DNA of 64,000 nt from Turbatrix aceti (lineage: Eukaryota; Nematoda; Chromadorea; Rhabditida; Panagrolaimidae). Shown here in pieces: positions 21,945-32,318 of the stretch. Location: NCBI GenBank assembly GCA_963969345.1, contig OZ017766.1, positions 7,502,001-7,566,000 of the forward strand. Direction: 5' to 3'. Position numbers and translations under genes: made by a program. The notes under the pieces were generated by a model. It was given only the letters and a program-made list of their open reading frames with translations, was not told the DNA's origin and searched no databases. Positions within the stretch are counted from its first letter, which is position 1; each line of letters opens with the position of its first letter.

Positions 21945-22433
21945 GCTCAAAAACAAACACCAGTTTTTTTTAAAGCAAAAACAAACTAAACGCGAGGATA
22001 AAGGAAACGAGCGAGAATTTGGCACACAGGAAAAATAAAGAAGGATTTCGGGAAAAGACGCGCTTGGAAACGAAAAGCAAAGAGAGCCAAAAGCGCAGCA
22101 ACCATCGAAATTCAGGACATAACGCCAAGCGTTCCCATAAATTTTGGGGAACGCTTGAAACTTTTGTTTACCCATTCTTTGATATTTTTTCAAGTCCTAT
22201 GGTGATTAAAAAACTGTTAGAAAACAAAAAATGGTAAAAACAATCAAAAACGGTGGTTTACAGATGACTGAACTCATGAACAGAAAAATTGTGCAATTTT
22301 GTACTCTTGACACGAAAATTTTTTGCTTGCCTTGAAAAACGATGACAATTTTCAACTTTTTCTTTGTCTCGGACTTTTTACTCATTTCTGTTCACTGTTT
22401 ATCATTTGTTTCCGGGTTTTTTAGGCGAGAACG
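21945..22433. promoter_or_regulatory. Bidirectional promoter region between tcer-1 and rpt-4
   Basis: 489 bases separate the two divergent start codons. No consensus TATA box is evident. The rpt-4 ATG follows GGTTTTTTAGGCGAGAACG, where TTTTTTAG at 22416-22423 is a likely spliced-leader acceptor. A GC-richer core at about 22040-22130 is the best place for initiation. The TTGACACGAAAA motif at about 22308 belongs to a small recurring motif family (CTCGACACGAAA) seen elsewhere in the window. Confidence 0.6.
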
Positions 22434-24041
22434 ATGGTTGACAAGTCGTCTGAAGAATCCCATGGCGTGAATGAGACGGTGCCCGCTGCCGCTCCTCCGC
22501 CACCTCCGGTCGAAGACGAAAAATCGAGGGCGCTGAACATTTATCGCCGAAAACTGACCGAGCATCATGAGATTGACAATCGGCTCAAGGAGCTCCGCAA
22601 GAAGGTTTGTTTTTACGGAAAAAATATTTTAACTGTGAATGTATAAATTTTTCAGGAGACCCAGATGCAAAAAGACCATGACAAGTCGGAAAACGACATC
22701 AAAGCCCTCCAAACTGTCGGTCAAATTGTCGGCGAAGTTCTCAAACAACTCTCCGAGGAAAAATTTATCGTCAAGGCAACCAACGGTCCACGCTACGTTG
22801 TGGGTTGTCGTCGATCGATCAACAAGGAACAACTCAAGCAGGGCACCCGTGTCGCTCTCGACATGACGACACTCACCATCATGCGTCAACTACCCCGCGA
22901 AGTTGATCCCCTCGTCTACAAAATGTCACACGAAGATCCCGGTAACATTTCGTATGCCGAAGTTGGTGGTCTCTCGGAGCAGATTCGAGAGTTGCGTGAG
23001 GTCGTCGAACTGCCTCTGCTCAATCCCGATCTCTTCAAGCGTGTCGGAATTACTCCGCCCAAGGGCTGTCTGCTCTATGGTCCTCCCGGCACGGGTAAGA
23101 CTCTCCTCGCTCGTGCTGTGGCTTCCCAGCTCGATTGCAACTTCCTCAAGGTCGTCTCGTCTGCCATCGTCGATAAATACATCGGCGAGTCGGCCAGGAT
23201 GATCCGTGAGATGTTCAACTATGCTCGGGATCATCAGCCGTGCATTGTCTTCATGGACGAAATCGACGCCATCGGTGGGTGTTTTTTTGGACGAAAATGC
23301 ACAATTTTAACTGTAAAACTGTTTTTTTTGTTTTTTACGGTCAAAATTTTACCATAAAACTGGTTTTTATCGGTTTTTACGATCAAATTTTACTGTAAAA
23401 TAGTTTTTTTCGGATTTACGTCAAAATTTAATGTAAAACTGGTTTTTATCGGTTTTTACGATCAAATTTTACTGTACAAATTTTACTGTAAAACGGTTCT
23501 TTTTCGTTTTTTAGGATCAAATTTACTGTTAAACTGTTTTTTTTGGACTTTTACGATCAAATTTTACCGTAAAAGCTGTTTTTCAGGAGGTCGCCGCTTC
23601 TCGGAAGGCACATCAGCCGATCGTGAAATCCAGCGCACGCTCATGGAGCTGTTGAACCAGATGGACGGCTTCGACACCCTCGGCAAGGTCAAGATCATCA
23701 TGGCGACCAACCGCCCGGATACCCTCGATCCTGCCCTCCTCCGACCTGGTCGTCTCGATCGCAAGATTGAAATCGGACTCCCCAACGAACAATCTCGTCT
23801 CGAGGTCCTCAAAATCCACGCTTCGGGAATTACAAAGAAGGGCGACATCGACTACGAAGCCGTCGTCAAGCTTTCCGAGGGCTTTTCCGGTGCTGATCTT
23901 CGCAACGTATGCACCGAAGCCGGCCTCTTCGCCATCCGCGCTGAACGTGAGTACGTCATCGACGAAGACTTCATGAAGGCTGTCCGCAAGGTCGCCGACG
24001 CCAAGCGCCTCGAGACCAAGCTTGACTACAAGCCCGTTTAA
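22434..24041 (+). CDS. rpt-4: 26S proteasome regulatory ATPase subunit Rpt4 (PSMC6)
   Basis: Exons 22434-22604, 22656-23274 and 23587-24041 join to 414 residues, slightly longer than human PSMC6 through a Pro-rich N terminus. Visible features are an N-terminal coiled coil ([20 protein letters not shown]), an OB region with [11 protein letters not shown], Walker A GPPGTGKT, Walker B with the DEID motif, the SRH region ([17 protein letters not shown], with arginine fingers) and the C terminus LDYKPV. The protein is one of six AAA+ subunits of the proteasome base that unfold substrates and open the 20S gate. All catalytic residues are intact. Divergently transcribed from tcer-1. Confidence 0.97.
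23275..23586 (+). repeat. Intronic tandem repeat in rpt-4, about 50 bp x 6
   Basis: Units have the form TTTTTACGATCAAATTTTAC followed by TGTAAAACTGGTTTTTATCGG. They repeat about six times with substitutions and small deletions, filling nearly the whole 312-base second intron. Confidence 0.8.
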
Positions 24042-24470
24042 TTTAATCCTTGTGAGAAACTGTGCGTAATTATGTATAACTTGGGTTCTTGACTATGAAT
24101 TCGATGTGAAAAGTGGAAAAGGCGCAAAATAGGAAAAAAATCGGTATTCAGAAAGAAAAAAGTGGATTGGACGCGAAAGTTACGATAATGTTATGAAGTT
24201 ACGGTAGAGCAAAGCAAGAAATATTACGTTTGGCTTGAAACTGTTTACGATACATTCCGACATTTCGTCGCGAAATGTTTCGATAAAGTTATGTTGTTAC
24301 GGTAGAACAAGGCGAGGAATGTTACGTTTGGCGACAAATCGTTTACGATATCGCGCTTCCTATCGTTTTCCTTCATTTCAATCGCTTTTTTCTAACTTTT
24401 TCGGGCCGTTCGTCACTGATGTGAGTTTGAAAAAGCTTTTCGAAGTTACTCGGAACGTCGCCGCAAGCAC
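24042..24470. other. 3' region of rpt-4 with a two-copy tandem repeat
   Basis: About 24174-24360 holds two units of about 97 bp, each containing TTACGGTAGA, ACAAGG/GCAAAG, ATTACGTTTGG or GTTACGTTTGG, and GTTTACGATA. They are diverged but collinear. No open frame of interest. Confidence 0.6.
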
Positions 24471-25154
24471 ACGGTGCCCCCCAGACAACCCATATGAAAT
24501 CGTATTCAATTTTTTTTTATTTTATCAAACAAAAATATAAAACCAACAAATAAAAAAAATGCACGTTGACGAACTGTTCCACTTGCGTCCGGCAGCATGC
24601 TGCGCAGCAGTTTCGACCACGCGGAGTCTTAATGATTATGATGAACATGGTGATATATAATAAATATATATATATATAAGAATCCATAATGTAAGTATAG
24701 TATATAATATAGTTAGTTCATCTGCTAGTATAAACATACATAATACATAATATGTAAACCACTGAACTACCACACTATAATATACAAGGTGTGGTAGTTC
24801 AGTGGTTTTACACCATGAATAAGACAAAAACTCCGTAATAAGACATTATTGCAAATTTTGGAGAACTCAACTAAACATCATTGTTTCTAAAGTTATGATG
24901 TCTAGTCCACGGCTCCTCCCCCAAAAACTGCGCGGCACACAAGTGGCTATCTAGTCGTTCCTTCTGCTGAAGGTATGACACTTGCAGGCATTCATGCCGC
25001 CGCCCGAGAACATTCGCACTCAACCTGTCCATCATGCGATTGGTGTTGGCAAAAAGCAGCGATAAATGGGAACAATCATCAGGAAAAAGCATCCTAGGAG
25101 AAAAAAAGAAGTGGGAAAGACAGTTCCATAATCCATGAATTGTCAGTTTCCAGA
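24468..25154. repeat. Direct repeat of about 0.7 kb, left copy (flanks the first peptidase gene)
   Basis: Sequence from CACGGTGCCCCCCAG to TGTCAGTTTCCAG matches 28377-29073 in the same orientation. The match includes an AT-rich (TA)n middle, GTGTGGTAGTTCAGTGG, and a stretch at 24871-25092 that is open on the minus strand in both copies (FANTNRM, LSANVLGRRHECLQVSY, GEEPWTRHHNFRNNDV). The conserved frame suggests decay from a coding element, but I recognise no domain. This copy has an additional inverted arm. Confidence 0.72.
24756..24808. repeat. Perfect 20-bp inverted repeat
   Basis: AAACCACTGAACTACCACAC at 24756-24775 is the exact reverse complement of GTGTGGTAGTTCAGTGGTTT at 24789-24808, with a 13-base loop. 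The right half contains TAGTTCAGTGG, which fits an RNA polymerase III A-box. The other copy of the direct repeat (about 28702) has only the right half. Confidence 0.85.
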
Positions 25155-25519
25155 GACATATTTTCTATACGAAAGTAGTTCATGATTTTTAGTATCTGCG
25201 CTCGAATAGAGGAGTCTCAAAGCGAAAAAAAGCGACCTGCTCGCTGAAAACTTGGCCTACTTTGTTTTTTTGTCTGTTATTTTTTGTCGTGTGCATGCAT
25301 ACTATGCCCCTCTACAACTTGGGCACAAAACATTTGCAATTGCAAAAACTTTGACAAAACTGTTTTTTTCCTTCTGAGTTCTGTATGAACGTTTTTGTCA
25401 GGCTTCTTTTCATACGAATTGTTGTCATCAAATTCATTGTCACTAAATTGTTCAAATTCATTGTCACGGAAGAAATGAAATCGTCAACCTGACATGAATA
25501 GAATCTGAGCGATGGTAAG

Positions 25520-25527
25520 TATAAATA
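25520..25527 (+). promoter_or_regulatory. TATA box of first neprilysin-like gene
   Basis: TATAAATA lies 56-63 bases before the ATG at 25583. The inverted paralogue has the same TATAAATACGG core at an equivalent place, so the element is conserved between the two promoters. Confidence 0.6.
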
Positions 25528-25582
25528 CGGATTTTGTCCCGTTGGAATTATCAGTTTACATTTTTTTGAATACCACGAACGC

Positions 25583-28005
25583 ATGAGAACCAACGTTACT
25601 GGTATCATGTTTACCAATACATTGGGTAAGTGTTGTTAATGAACAGTGTACATCACGACAGTGTGGAAACCTTTTTTCAGGAATTTTGATAATCTACTGT
25701 TTAACCGGAACTTTGGTTCTGCCAGCGACTGCTTTTTCGCCCAATCATGTGACCGTAAACAACAGCGCTGGATTTCAAGCAGCGGCACAGTATTTGCTCC
25801 AGGGCTTAGACACAAGTGTCGATCCTTGCCAGGATTTTTACAAGTTTACGTGCAACAAGTACATCAAGAATAATCCGGAAGGAAGTTTAGTTTTTGGCAA
25901 ACTACAAAATGAGGTATTTGAAAAGATAGCGACCCAAGTATCAAGCATTTCAAGTTCCAGCTCATTAACAGAGCAGATCTTTACCCGCGGATACCAATCA
26001 TGTATTCTGAACCATAATAATTCCAAAAAAGATTTATCGCATCAAATCAACAATCAAATACTGTCTCAACTCGGTGGAATACCCATGCTGACGCCCGGAT
26101 GGAAAGCTCCATCGTGGAATACTCTGTGGCAGACTCTTGGTCTTTGGGAAAGTCAGTACGGCGTTCCATCTATTTTTCGGGCGGTGGTTAAAGTCGACCA
26201 AAAAAATAATACACGCCACGCTCTCTACATAAATCAAATCGATATTGACAAAAATTTGTTTGTCAATATAGAGAATCTAGCTCGTCTAGAAGACTACCGC
26301 AAATCTACGATTGATTTTGTACAAAGATATAATCATCTCATCGGTTCTCCAGTTTCGGACGTTTCTATTGATACCGCTGTGACAAATTCGATCAAGTTTG
26401 AAATTTCACTTGCTCTTGCAATGGTGCCACCCGAGCTTTTGAGAAACTACGAACAGCAGTATAATCCGTACAACCTTTCAAGCTTGAGCTCATCGTATAG
26501 AAACATCCGATGGAAATCCTACCTCACAGGGTTACTCAAGGATGTAGACAAAAACTTTCATCAAGACAAATATATCGTCGTACAGCCATCGTACCTAAGC
26601 GTGGTCGATTCCATGATTGAAGGACAAAGGATTGATCAGCAGATCATAGCTGATTTTGTCGGCATTAAAATGTTACATCACTATTCTGACTTTCTAGGAC
26701 CGGAATTTCGGGAAATGAAAAAAAAGATGGGTCGTTATTCAACAAAATCTTACAAGCAGCAACCACTTTACACCCAAGATACTTTATATTGCGTGTCGTT
26801 CATGCTCGGATACATGCCATTTGGCGCTGGGTACATTTACGTAGCTCAACAGAAAGAACGAGATGCCATTGCTCTCGACGTTACCAGACAGACTGACTTA
26901 ATTCTTGATTCTTTCATTAATATGACTCACTCATTGTCTTGGTTAGATCAGTATTCAATGCAACACGTGGTTGACAAAAGTAAGATTTGCATTCTAGATA
27001 CATAAAGCAATCCTATTTGCACGTCTTTACACTTTAGGGAAAAATACTGTAATGAACGTAGGATGGCCTTACTGGTTCAATTTCACGAACACGTCTTACA
27101 TGGACAACACGTTTCACAGACACTACCATGATATCATGAACATTGACATCAACGACTTTTTCCAAATGAAAAATGCTTTGGCACGTTCTTTAAAGATAAC
27201 TAAAAACTTGGGCCTTCTGGAACAGGCTCCAGACAGAAGAAGTTTTAGTGAATCTCCGGCGACGGTCAATGCGTATTATGACTCATTGCAGAACAGTATC
27301 ACTTTTTTGCTAGGTTAGTATATATACATACATTCGTAAAATGCAATGAACTATAATTTAGCCATATTGAACCCGCCAATGTACCGGCATGATTTCCCTC
27401 AAAGCTTCAACTACGGCGCACAGGGAAGCATTTCAGGCCACGAAATAGTTCACGGATTCGACGATTCAGGTATACAATTTGGACCTACAGGTGAGCTCTC
27501 AGACTGCACATGGGATCGATGCGGATGGATGGACACAAACAGCACTCTCGGATTCATTAACATGGCTCAGTGTGTGATTTCGCAGTACAGCGAAAACTGC
27601 TGTCCCCTCAAGACTGGAAACGTCCGTTGCGCCAACGGTATCAACACGCAGGGTGAAAATATCGCAGATCTTGGCGGAACGCAAGCCGCCTATAAAGCCT
27701 ACAGAAAATACATCGAAGTCGATCGACATGGTGTCGAAGAAGGTCGCCTGCCTGGACTCGAGCAATTCACGCCAAATCAAATTTTTTGGATTGCACATGG
27801 TTTTGTGTTCTGTTCCACAAAAACAGATAAAAGTATAGAAAATGATCTGCTATATAATAATCATTCTCCAGACCAGTGTAGAATCAACCAAGTTGTTCGA
27901 GATATTCCGGAGTTTGGCAAAGATTTCAACTGTCGTGTCAGTACCCCGATGTATCCGCGTGATGACGTAAGGTGCAAGGTTTGGACGGATGCACCCCTTG
28001 TTTAA
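25583..28005 (+). CDS. Neprilysin-like M13 zinc metallopeptidase (copy 1)
   Basis: Exons 25583-25625, 25681-26979, 27038-27313 and 27362-28005 give 753 residues, the usual M13 size. A short N terminus precedes a hydrophobic stretch (ILIIYCLTGTLVLPATAFS), which is either a signal peptide or a type II anchor. The N-terminal lobe begins with VDPCQDFYKFTCNKY. The substrate-binding NAYYD is near residue 525, the zinc motif HEIVH near 566-570, the third ligand is in GENIADLGG near 638, and a late CKVW follows. All catalytic residues are present, so an active secreted or cell-surface peptidase cleaving small peptides is expected. The paralogue lies tail to tail at 29203-31603. Confidence 0.93.
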
Positions 28006-28065
28006 ACGACAGTTTTCTAAAAGCTAAAATTTTTTCAGCTCTGTTCTGAAATTTGCTAAAATTTT

Positions 28066-28071
28066 AATAAA
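28066..28071 (+). terminator. Polyadenylation signal of first peptidase gene
   Basis: AATAAA lies 61 bases after the stop codon, in an otherwise AT-rich 3' flank. Confidence 0.55.
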
Positions 28072-28376
28072 TGATTGCTGCTTAAAAAAAATGTTGCTTT
28101 TACTATAAACATTTTTTTACATCTTAATCGATTTTTGGCACACCGAAAAACAACGGCGGCCGTTGTACAAAGTTGCATTTAAAAAAATGGTCACAATTAA
28201 AGTCATTTGCTTTACTTCAATTTAATTTTGAAATCTCACAGGGCTGGGAGATTCTTGCGCTTCGGCACCCTGCTTGGTAAATAAATATATCGCTCGCTAC
28301 AACCGAGATTTCAATACGGAAGTTACGTCGCTTCTACTCTGCACCGCCACATTTTTCGCAAAGTACCACAAGTCAT

Positions 28377-29073
28377 ACACGGTGCCCCCCAGCCGACCCA
28401 TATCCATGGATATGGGATATCCAATCATATTCAATATTTTTTTTTATTTTATCAAACAAAAAATAAAACAAAAAAATACACGTTGACGAATCTGCCGCAC
28501 TCGCGTCCGGCAGCAGTTTTCACCACGCGGAGTCTAATGTAGATGATGATGATGATCATGGTGGTGATATAATAATATATATTTATATATATATAATACA
28601 TACATTAGATATAAATAACATACATAGATATATAAATATATATAAATCCATAATGTAAGTATAGTATACATATAATATATAGTAGTATAAACATACATAT
28701 AGTGTGGTAGTTCAGTGGTTTTACACCATGAATAAGACAAAAGCTCCGTAATAAGACATTGTGGCAAATTCTGGAGAACTCAACTAAACATCATTGTTTC
28801 TAAAGTTGTGATGTCTAGTCCACGGCTCCTCCCCCAACAATTGCGCAGCACACAAGTGGCAATCTAGTCGTTCTTTCTGCTGAATGTATGACACTTGCAG
28901 ACATTCATGCCGCCGCCCGAGAACATTCGCACTCAACCTGCCCTTCATGCGATTGGTGTTGGCAAAAAGCAGCGATAAATGGGAACAATTATCTGGAAAA
29001 AGCAGCCTGGGAGAGAAAATTAAGTGGGAAAGACATTTCACAAGCCGTCATCAACAAAGTGTCAGTTTCCAGG
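28377..29073. repeat. Direct repeat of about 0.7 kb, right copy (between the two peptidase genes)
   Basis: Matches 24468-25154 in the same orientation, so the first peptidase gene is bracketed by it. The minus-strand frame 28784-29041 is kept open and extends to a Met (MKCLSHLIFSPRLLF...). Relative to the left copy, changes include several conservative or amino-acid-replacing substitutions and no frameshift in the last 65 codons. No domain recognised. Confidence 0.72.
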
Positions 29074-29202
29074 GTTTATTAGATTTTAAAAAATATATAA
29101 TACGCCATGGTACTCGATATTTCTGGATATCAATCATTTAATAATATTTTGAAGCAAATTACAAAACAAAGTTAAAAAGTATAGTTTTTAAAAAACATTC
29201 AT

Positions 29203-31603
29203 TCAAACAAGGGGTGTATCCGTCCAAACCTTGCACCTTTCGTCATCACGTGGATACATCGGGGTATTGACACGACAGTTGAAATCCTTGCCAAACTCCG
29301 GGATATCTCGAACAACTTGATTGACTCTACACTGGTCTGGAGAATGATTATTATATAGCAGATCATTTTCTATACCTTTATCTGTTTTTGTGGAACAGAA
29401 CACAAAACCATGTGCAATCCAAAAAATTTGATTTGGCGTGAATTGCTCGAGTCCAGGCAAGCGACCTTCTTCAATACCATGTCGATCGACTTCGATGTAT
29501 TTTCTGTAGGCTTTATAGGCGGCTTGCGTTCCGCCCAGATCTGCGATATTTTCACCCTGCGTGTTGATACCGTTGGCGCAACGGACGTTTCCAGTCTTGA
29601 GGGGACAGCAGTTTTCGCTGTACTGCGAAATCACACACTGAGCCATGTTAATGAATCCGAGAGTGCTGTTTGTGTCCATCCATCCGCATCGATCCCATGT
29701 GCAGTCTGAGAGCTCACCTGTAGGTCCAAATTGTATGCCTGAATCGTCGAATCCGTGAACTAGTTCGTGGGCTGAAATGCCTCCCTGTGCACCGTAGTTC
29801 AAGCTTTGAGGAAAATCATGACGGTATATTGGCGGGTTCAATAAGGCTAAATTATAGTTCATATATATTTACTATTGTATTTAACGAATGTACATTTACT
29901 AACCTAGCGAAAAAGTGATACTGTTTAGCTGTGGGTCATACCACGCGTCGACGTCCGCGGGAGAATCACCAAAACTTCTTCTGTCTGGAGCCTGTTCCAG
30001 AAGGCCCAAGTTTTTAGTTATTTTTAAAGAACGTGACAAAGCATTTTTCATTTGGAAAAAGTCGTTGATGTCAATGTTCATGATATCATGGTAGTGTCTG
30101 TGAAACGTGTTGTCCATGTAAGACGTGTTTGTGAAATTGAACCAGTAAGGCCATCCTACGTTCATTACCATATTATTCCCTGAAGTGTAAAGACGTGTAA
30201 ATAGGATTGTTTTATGTATCCAGAATGCAAATCTTACTTTTGTCAACCACGTGTTGCATTGAATACTGATCCAACCAAGACAAAGAATGTGTCATATTAA
30301 TGAATGAATCAATGACTAATTCAGCTTGTCGGGTAACGTCGAGCGCAATGGTATCTCGCTCTTTGTTTTGTGCCACGTAAATGTACCCTGCGCCAAATGG
30401 CATGTTTTCGAACATGAAAATTACACACGTGAAAGCATCTGTGGTGTAAAATGATTGCGGCTTGTGAGATTTTGTTGAATAACGATCCATCTTTTTCTTC
30501 ATTTCTCGAAATTCGGGTCCAAGAAATTCTTCAAAATTTGCTAACATTTGAATGCCGACATAATCAGCTATGATCCGCTGATCAATCCTTTGTCCTTCAA
30601 TCATGGAATCGACAACGCTTAAGTACGATGGCTGTACAACGATATATTTGTCTTGATGAAAGTTTTTGTCCACATCCTTGAGTAACCCTGTGAGGTAGGA
30701 TTTCCATCGGATGTTTCTATACGATGAGCTCAAGCTTGAGAGGTTGTACGGATTATACTGCTGTTCGTAGTTTCTCAAAAGCTCGTTTGGCACCATTGCA
30801 AGAGCAAGTGAATTTTGGAATTTCATAGAATTTGTCACAGCGGTATCAATAGAAACATCCGAAACTGGAGAACCGATGAGATGATTATATTTTTGTACAG
30901 AAGCAATCGTATTTTTTCGGTAGTCTTCTAGATCAGCGAGATTCTCTATATTGACAAACAAATCTTTGTCAACATTGATTTGATTTATGTAGAGAGCGTG
31001 GCGTGTACTGTTTTTCGGGTCAACTTGAACATCCGACTCCAAAATAGATGGAACGCCGTACTGACTTTCCCAAAGACCAAGAGTCTGCCACAGAGTATCC
31101 CACGATGGAGCTTTCCATCCGGGCGTCAGCATGGGCATTCCACCGAGTTGAGACAGTACTTGTGTGTTGATCTGCTGCGATAAATCTGGTTTGGGATTAT
31201 TATGGTTCAGAATACATGATTGATATCCGCGGTTAAAGATCTGCTCGGTTAATGAGCTGGAAGTCGATATGGCAGGTATTTGGGTTAATATTTGTTTAAA
31301 TACTTGAACTTTTATGTTGTCAAGAACCGTAATTCCTTCCGGATTATATTGGTTGTACTTGTTGCACGTAAACTTGTAAAAATCCTGGCAAGGATCAACA
31401 CTTGTGTCTAAGCCCCGGAGCAAGAACTGTGCCGCTGCTTGAAATCCAGCGCTGTTGTTTACGGTCGCATGATTGGGCGAAAAAGCAGTCGCTGGCAGAA
31501 TCAAAGTTTCGGTTAAACAGTAGATTATCAAAATTTCTAAAAAAAGGTTTCCAAATATATATGATGCTCATTAACGACACTTACTCAATGGTTTTCTAAA
31601 CAT
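29203..31603 (-). CDS. Neprilysin-like M13 zinc metallopeptidase (copy 2, inverted)
   Basis: Exons on the minus strand are 31603-31585, 31536-30238, 30179-29904 and 29846-29203, giving 745 residues. Intron positions are identical to copy 1 and the protein sequence is very close to it. Start: the Met used here corresponds to the second Met of copy 1, because an in-frame TAG blocks any upstream start. The zinc motif is HELVH, and GENIADLGG and CKVW are intact. The substrate-binding NAYYD of copy 1 is DAWYD here (Asn to Asp), a change at a residue that normally contacts the substrate backbone. Differences cluster in the N-terminal lobe. The fold should be active, with possibly altered specificity. 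Confidence 0.92.
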
Positions 31604-31725
31604 GATACCGGTAACTCATGGGTCAGCAGACTCCGCCACAACAAAACAACAACACACACGTACCAGCAACGATGACAGTGTAAGTCAAAAAATGCAAACG
31701 GATGATTCAAACGAGATACGATCCG

Positions 31726-31733
31726 TATTTATA
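31726..31733 (-). promoter_or_regulatory. TATA box of second neprilysin-like gene
   Basis: On the minus strand this reads TATAAATA within GATATAAATACGGATC, about 125 bases before the ATG at 31603, longer than in copy 1. A spliced 5' leader would explain the distance. Confidence 0.5.
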
Positions 31734-31744
31734 TCTACGCAATT

Positions 31745-31751
31745 CTTATCA
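31745..31751 (-). promoter_or_regulatory. GATA-type site TGATAAG upstream of second peptidase gene
   Basis: On the minus strand TGATAAG lies about 12 bases upstream of the TATA box. TGATAA-type sites are the known binding sequence of intestinal GATA factors such as ELT-2 in Caenorhabditis. Copy 1 has GATGGTAAG at the corresponding place, which lacks the GATA core. Binding is inferred only. Confidence 0.4.
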
Positions 31752-31959
31752 TTTCAAAAACAACGATTACAAAAACAATGGTTTTAAATTCGAGAAATTG
31801 TCGAAGTGAAAAACAAGCAAACCGAAGTTCCATTCAGGTTAACGATTTCATTTTTCCAGACAACTTTCCTCTTTACAATTTCGTGAGAAAGACGTTGACG
31901 AATACGATTTTATATGAAAAGAAGCCTGACAAAAACGTACATACAGAACTCTAAAGGGG

Positions 31960-32318
31960 AAAAAAACACGCTTCTATGATTCGCCCTTTCGAAATCAATT
32001 TTCACAAAAAAAATTAATTTATGACGTTTTTATCGTAGACATTTTATCAAAAATTTGATTTTACTAATGTCAAAAGGTTTATACTGATCGACGTAATTTT
32101 TGATGCAGAACCTGAAGGAAATATAAAAATGTACGGTTGCTCCCTTGAAAAATGCCGAAAATCACATTGAAAAAATGATCATGATGGAAACATTTGTCTT
32201 CGGCATTTTTCGCGTCGAGAACACTATGCATGCATAATGTTCCCCGTTTGCTTTTGCGCGTTTTTCTTTTCAACTTTTCCTTCTTTTTCGTTTTTCTCTT
32301 CAATATCCAGGCTTCAAA
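31960..32318. other. Intergenic between peptidase pair and ints-11
   Basis: AT-rich sequence with no gene. ATATCCAG ending at 32310 is a likely trans-splice acceptor eight bases before the ints-11 ATG, preceded by a pyrimidine-rich tract. Confidence 0.5.

Noticed and set aside
24789..24815. tRNA gene suggested by GTGTGGTAGTTCAGTGG
   Set aside because: Only an A-box-like half is present; there is no anticodon arm, TPsiC arm or B-box downstream.
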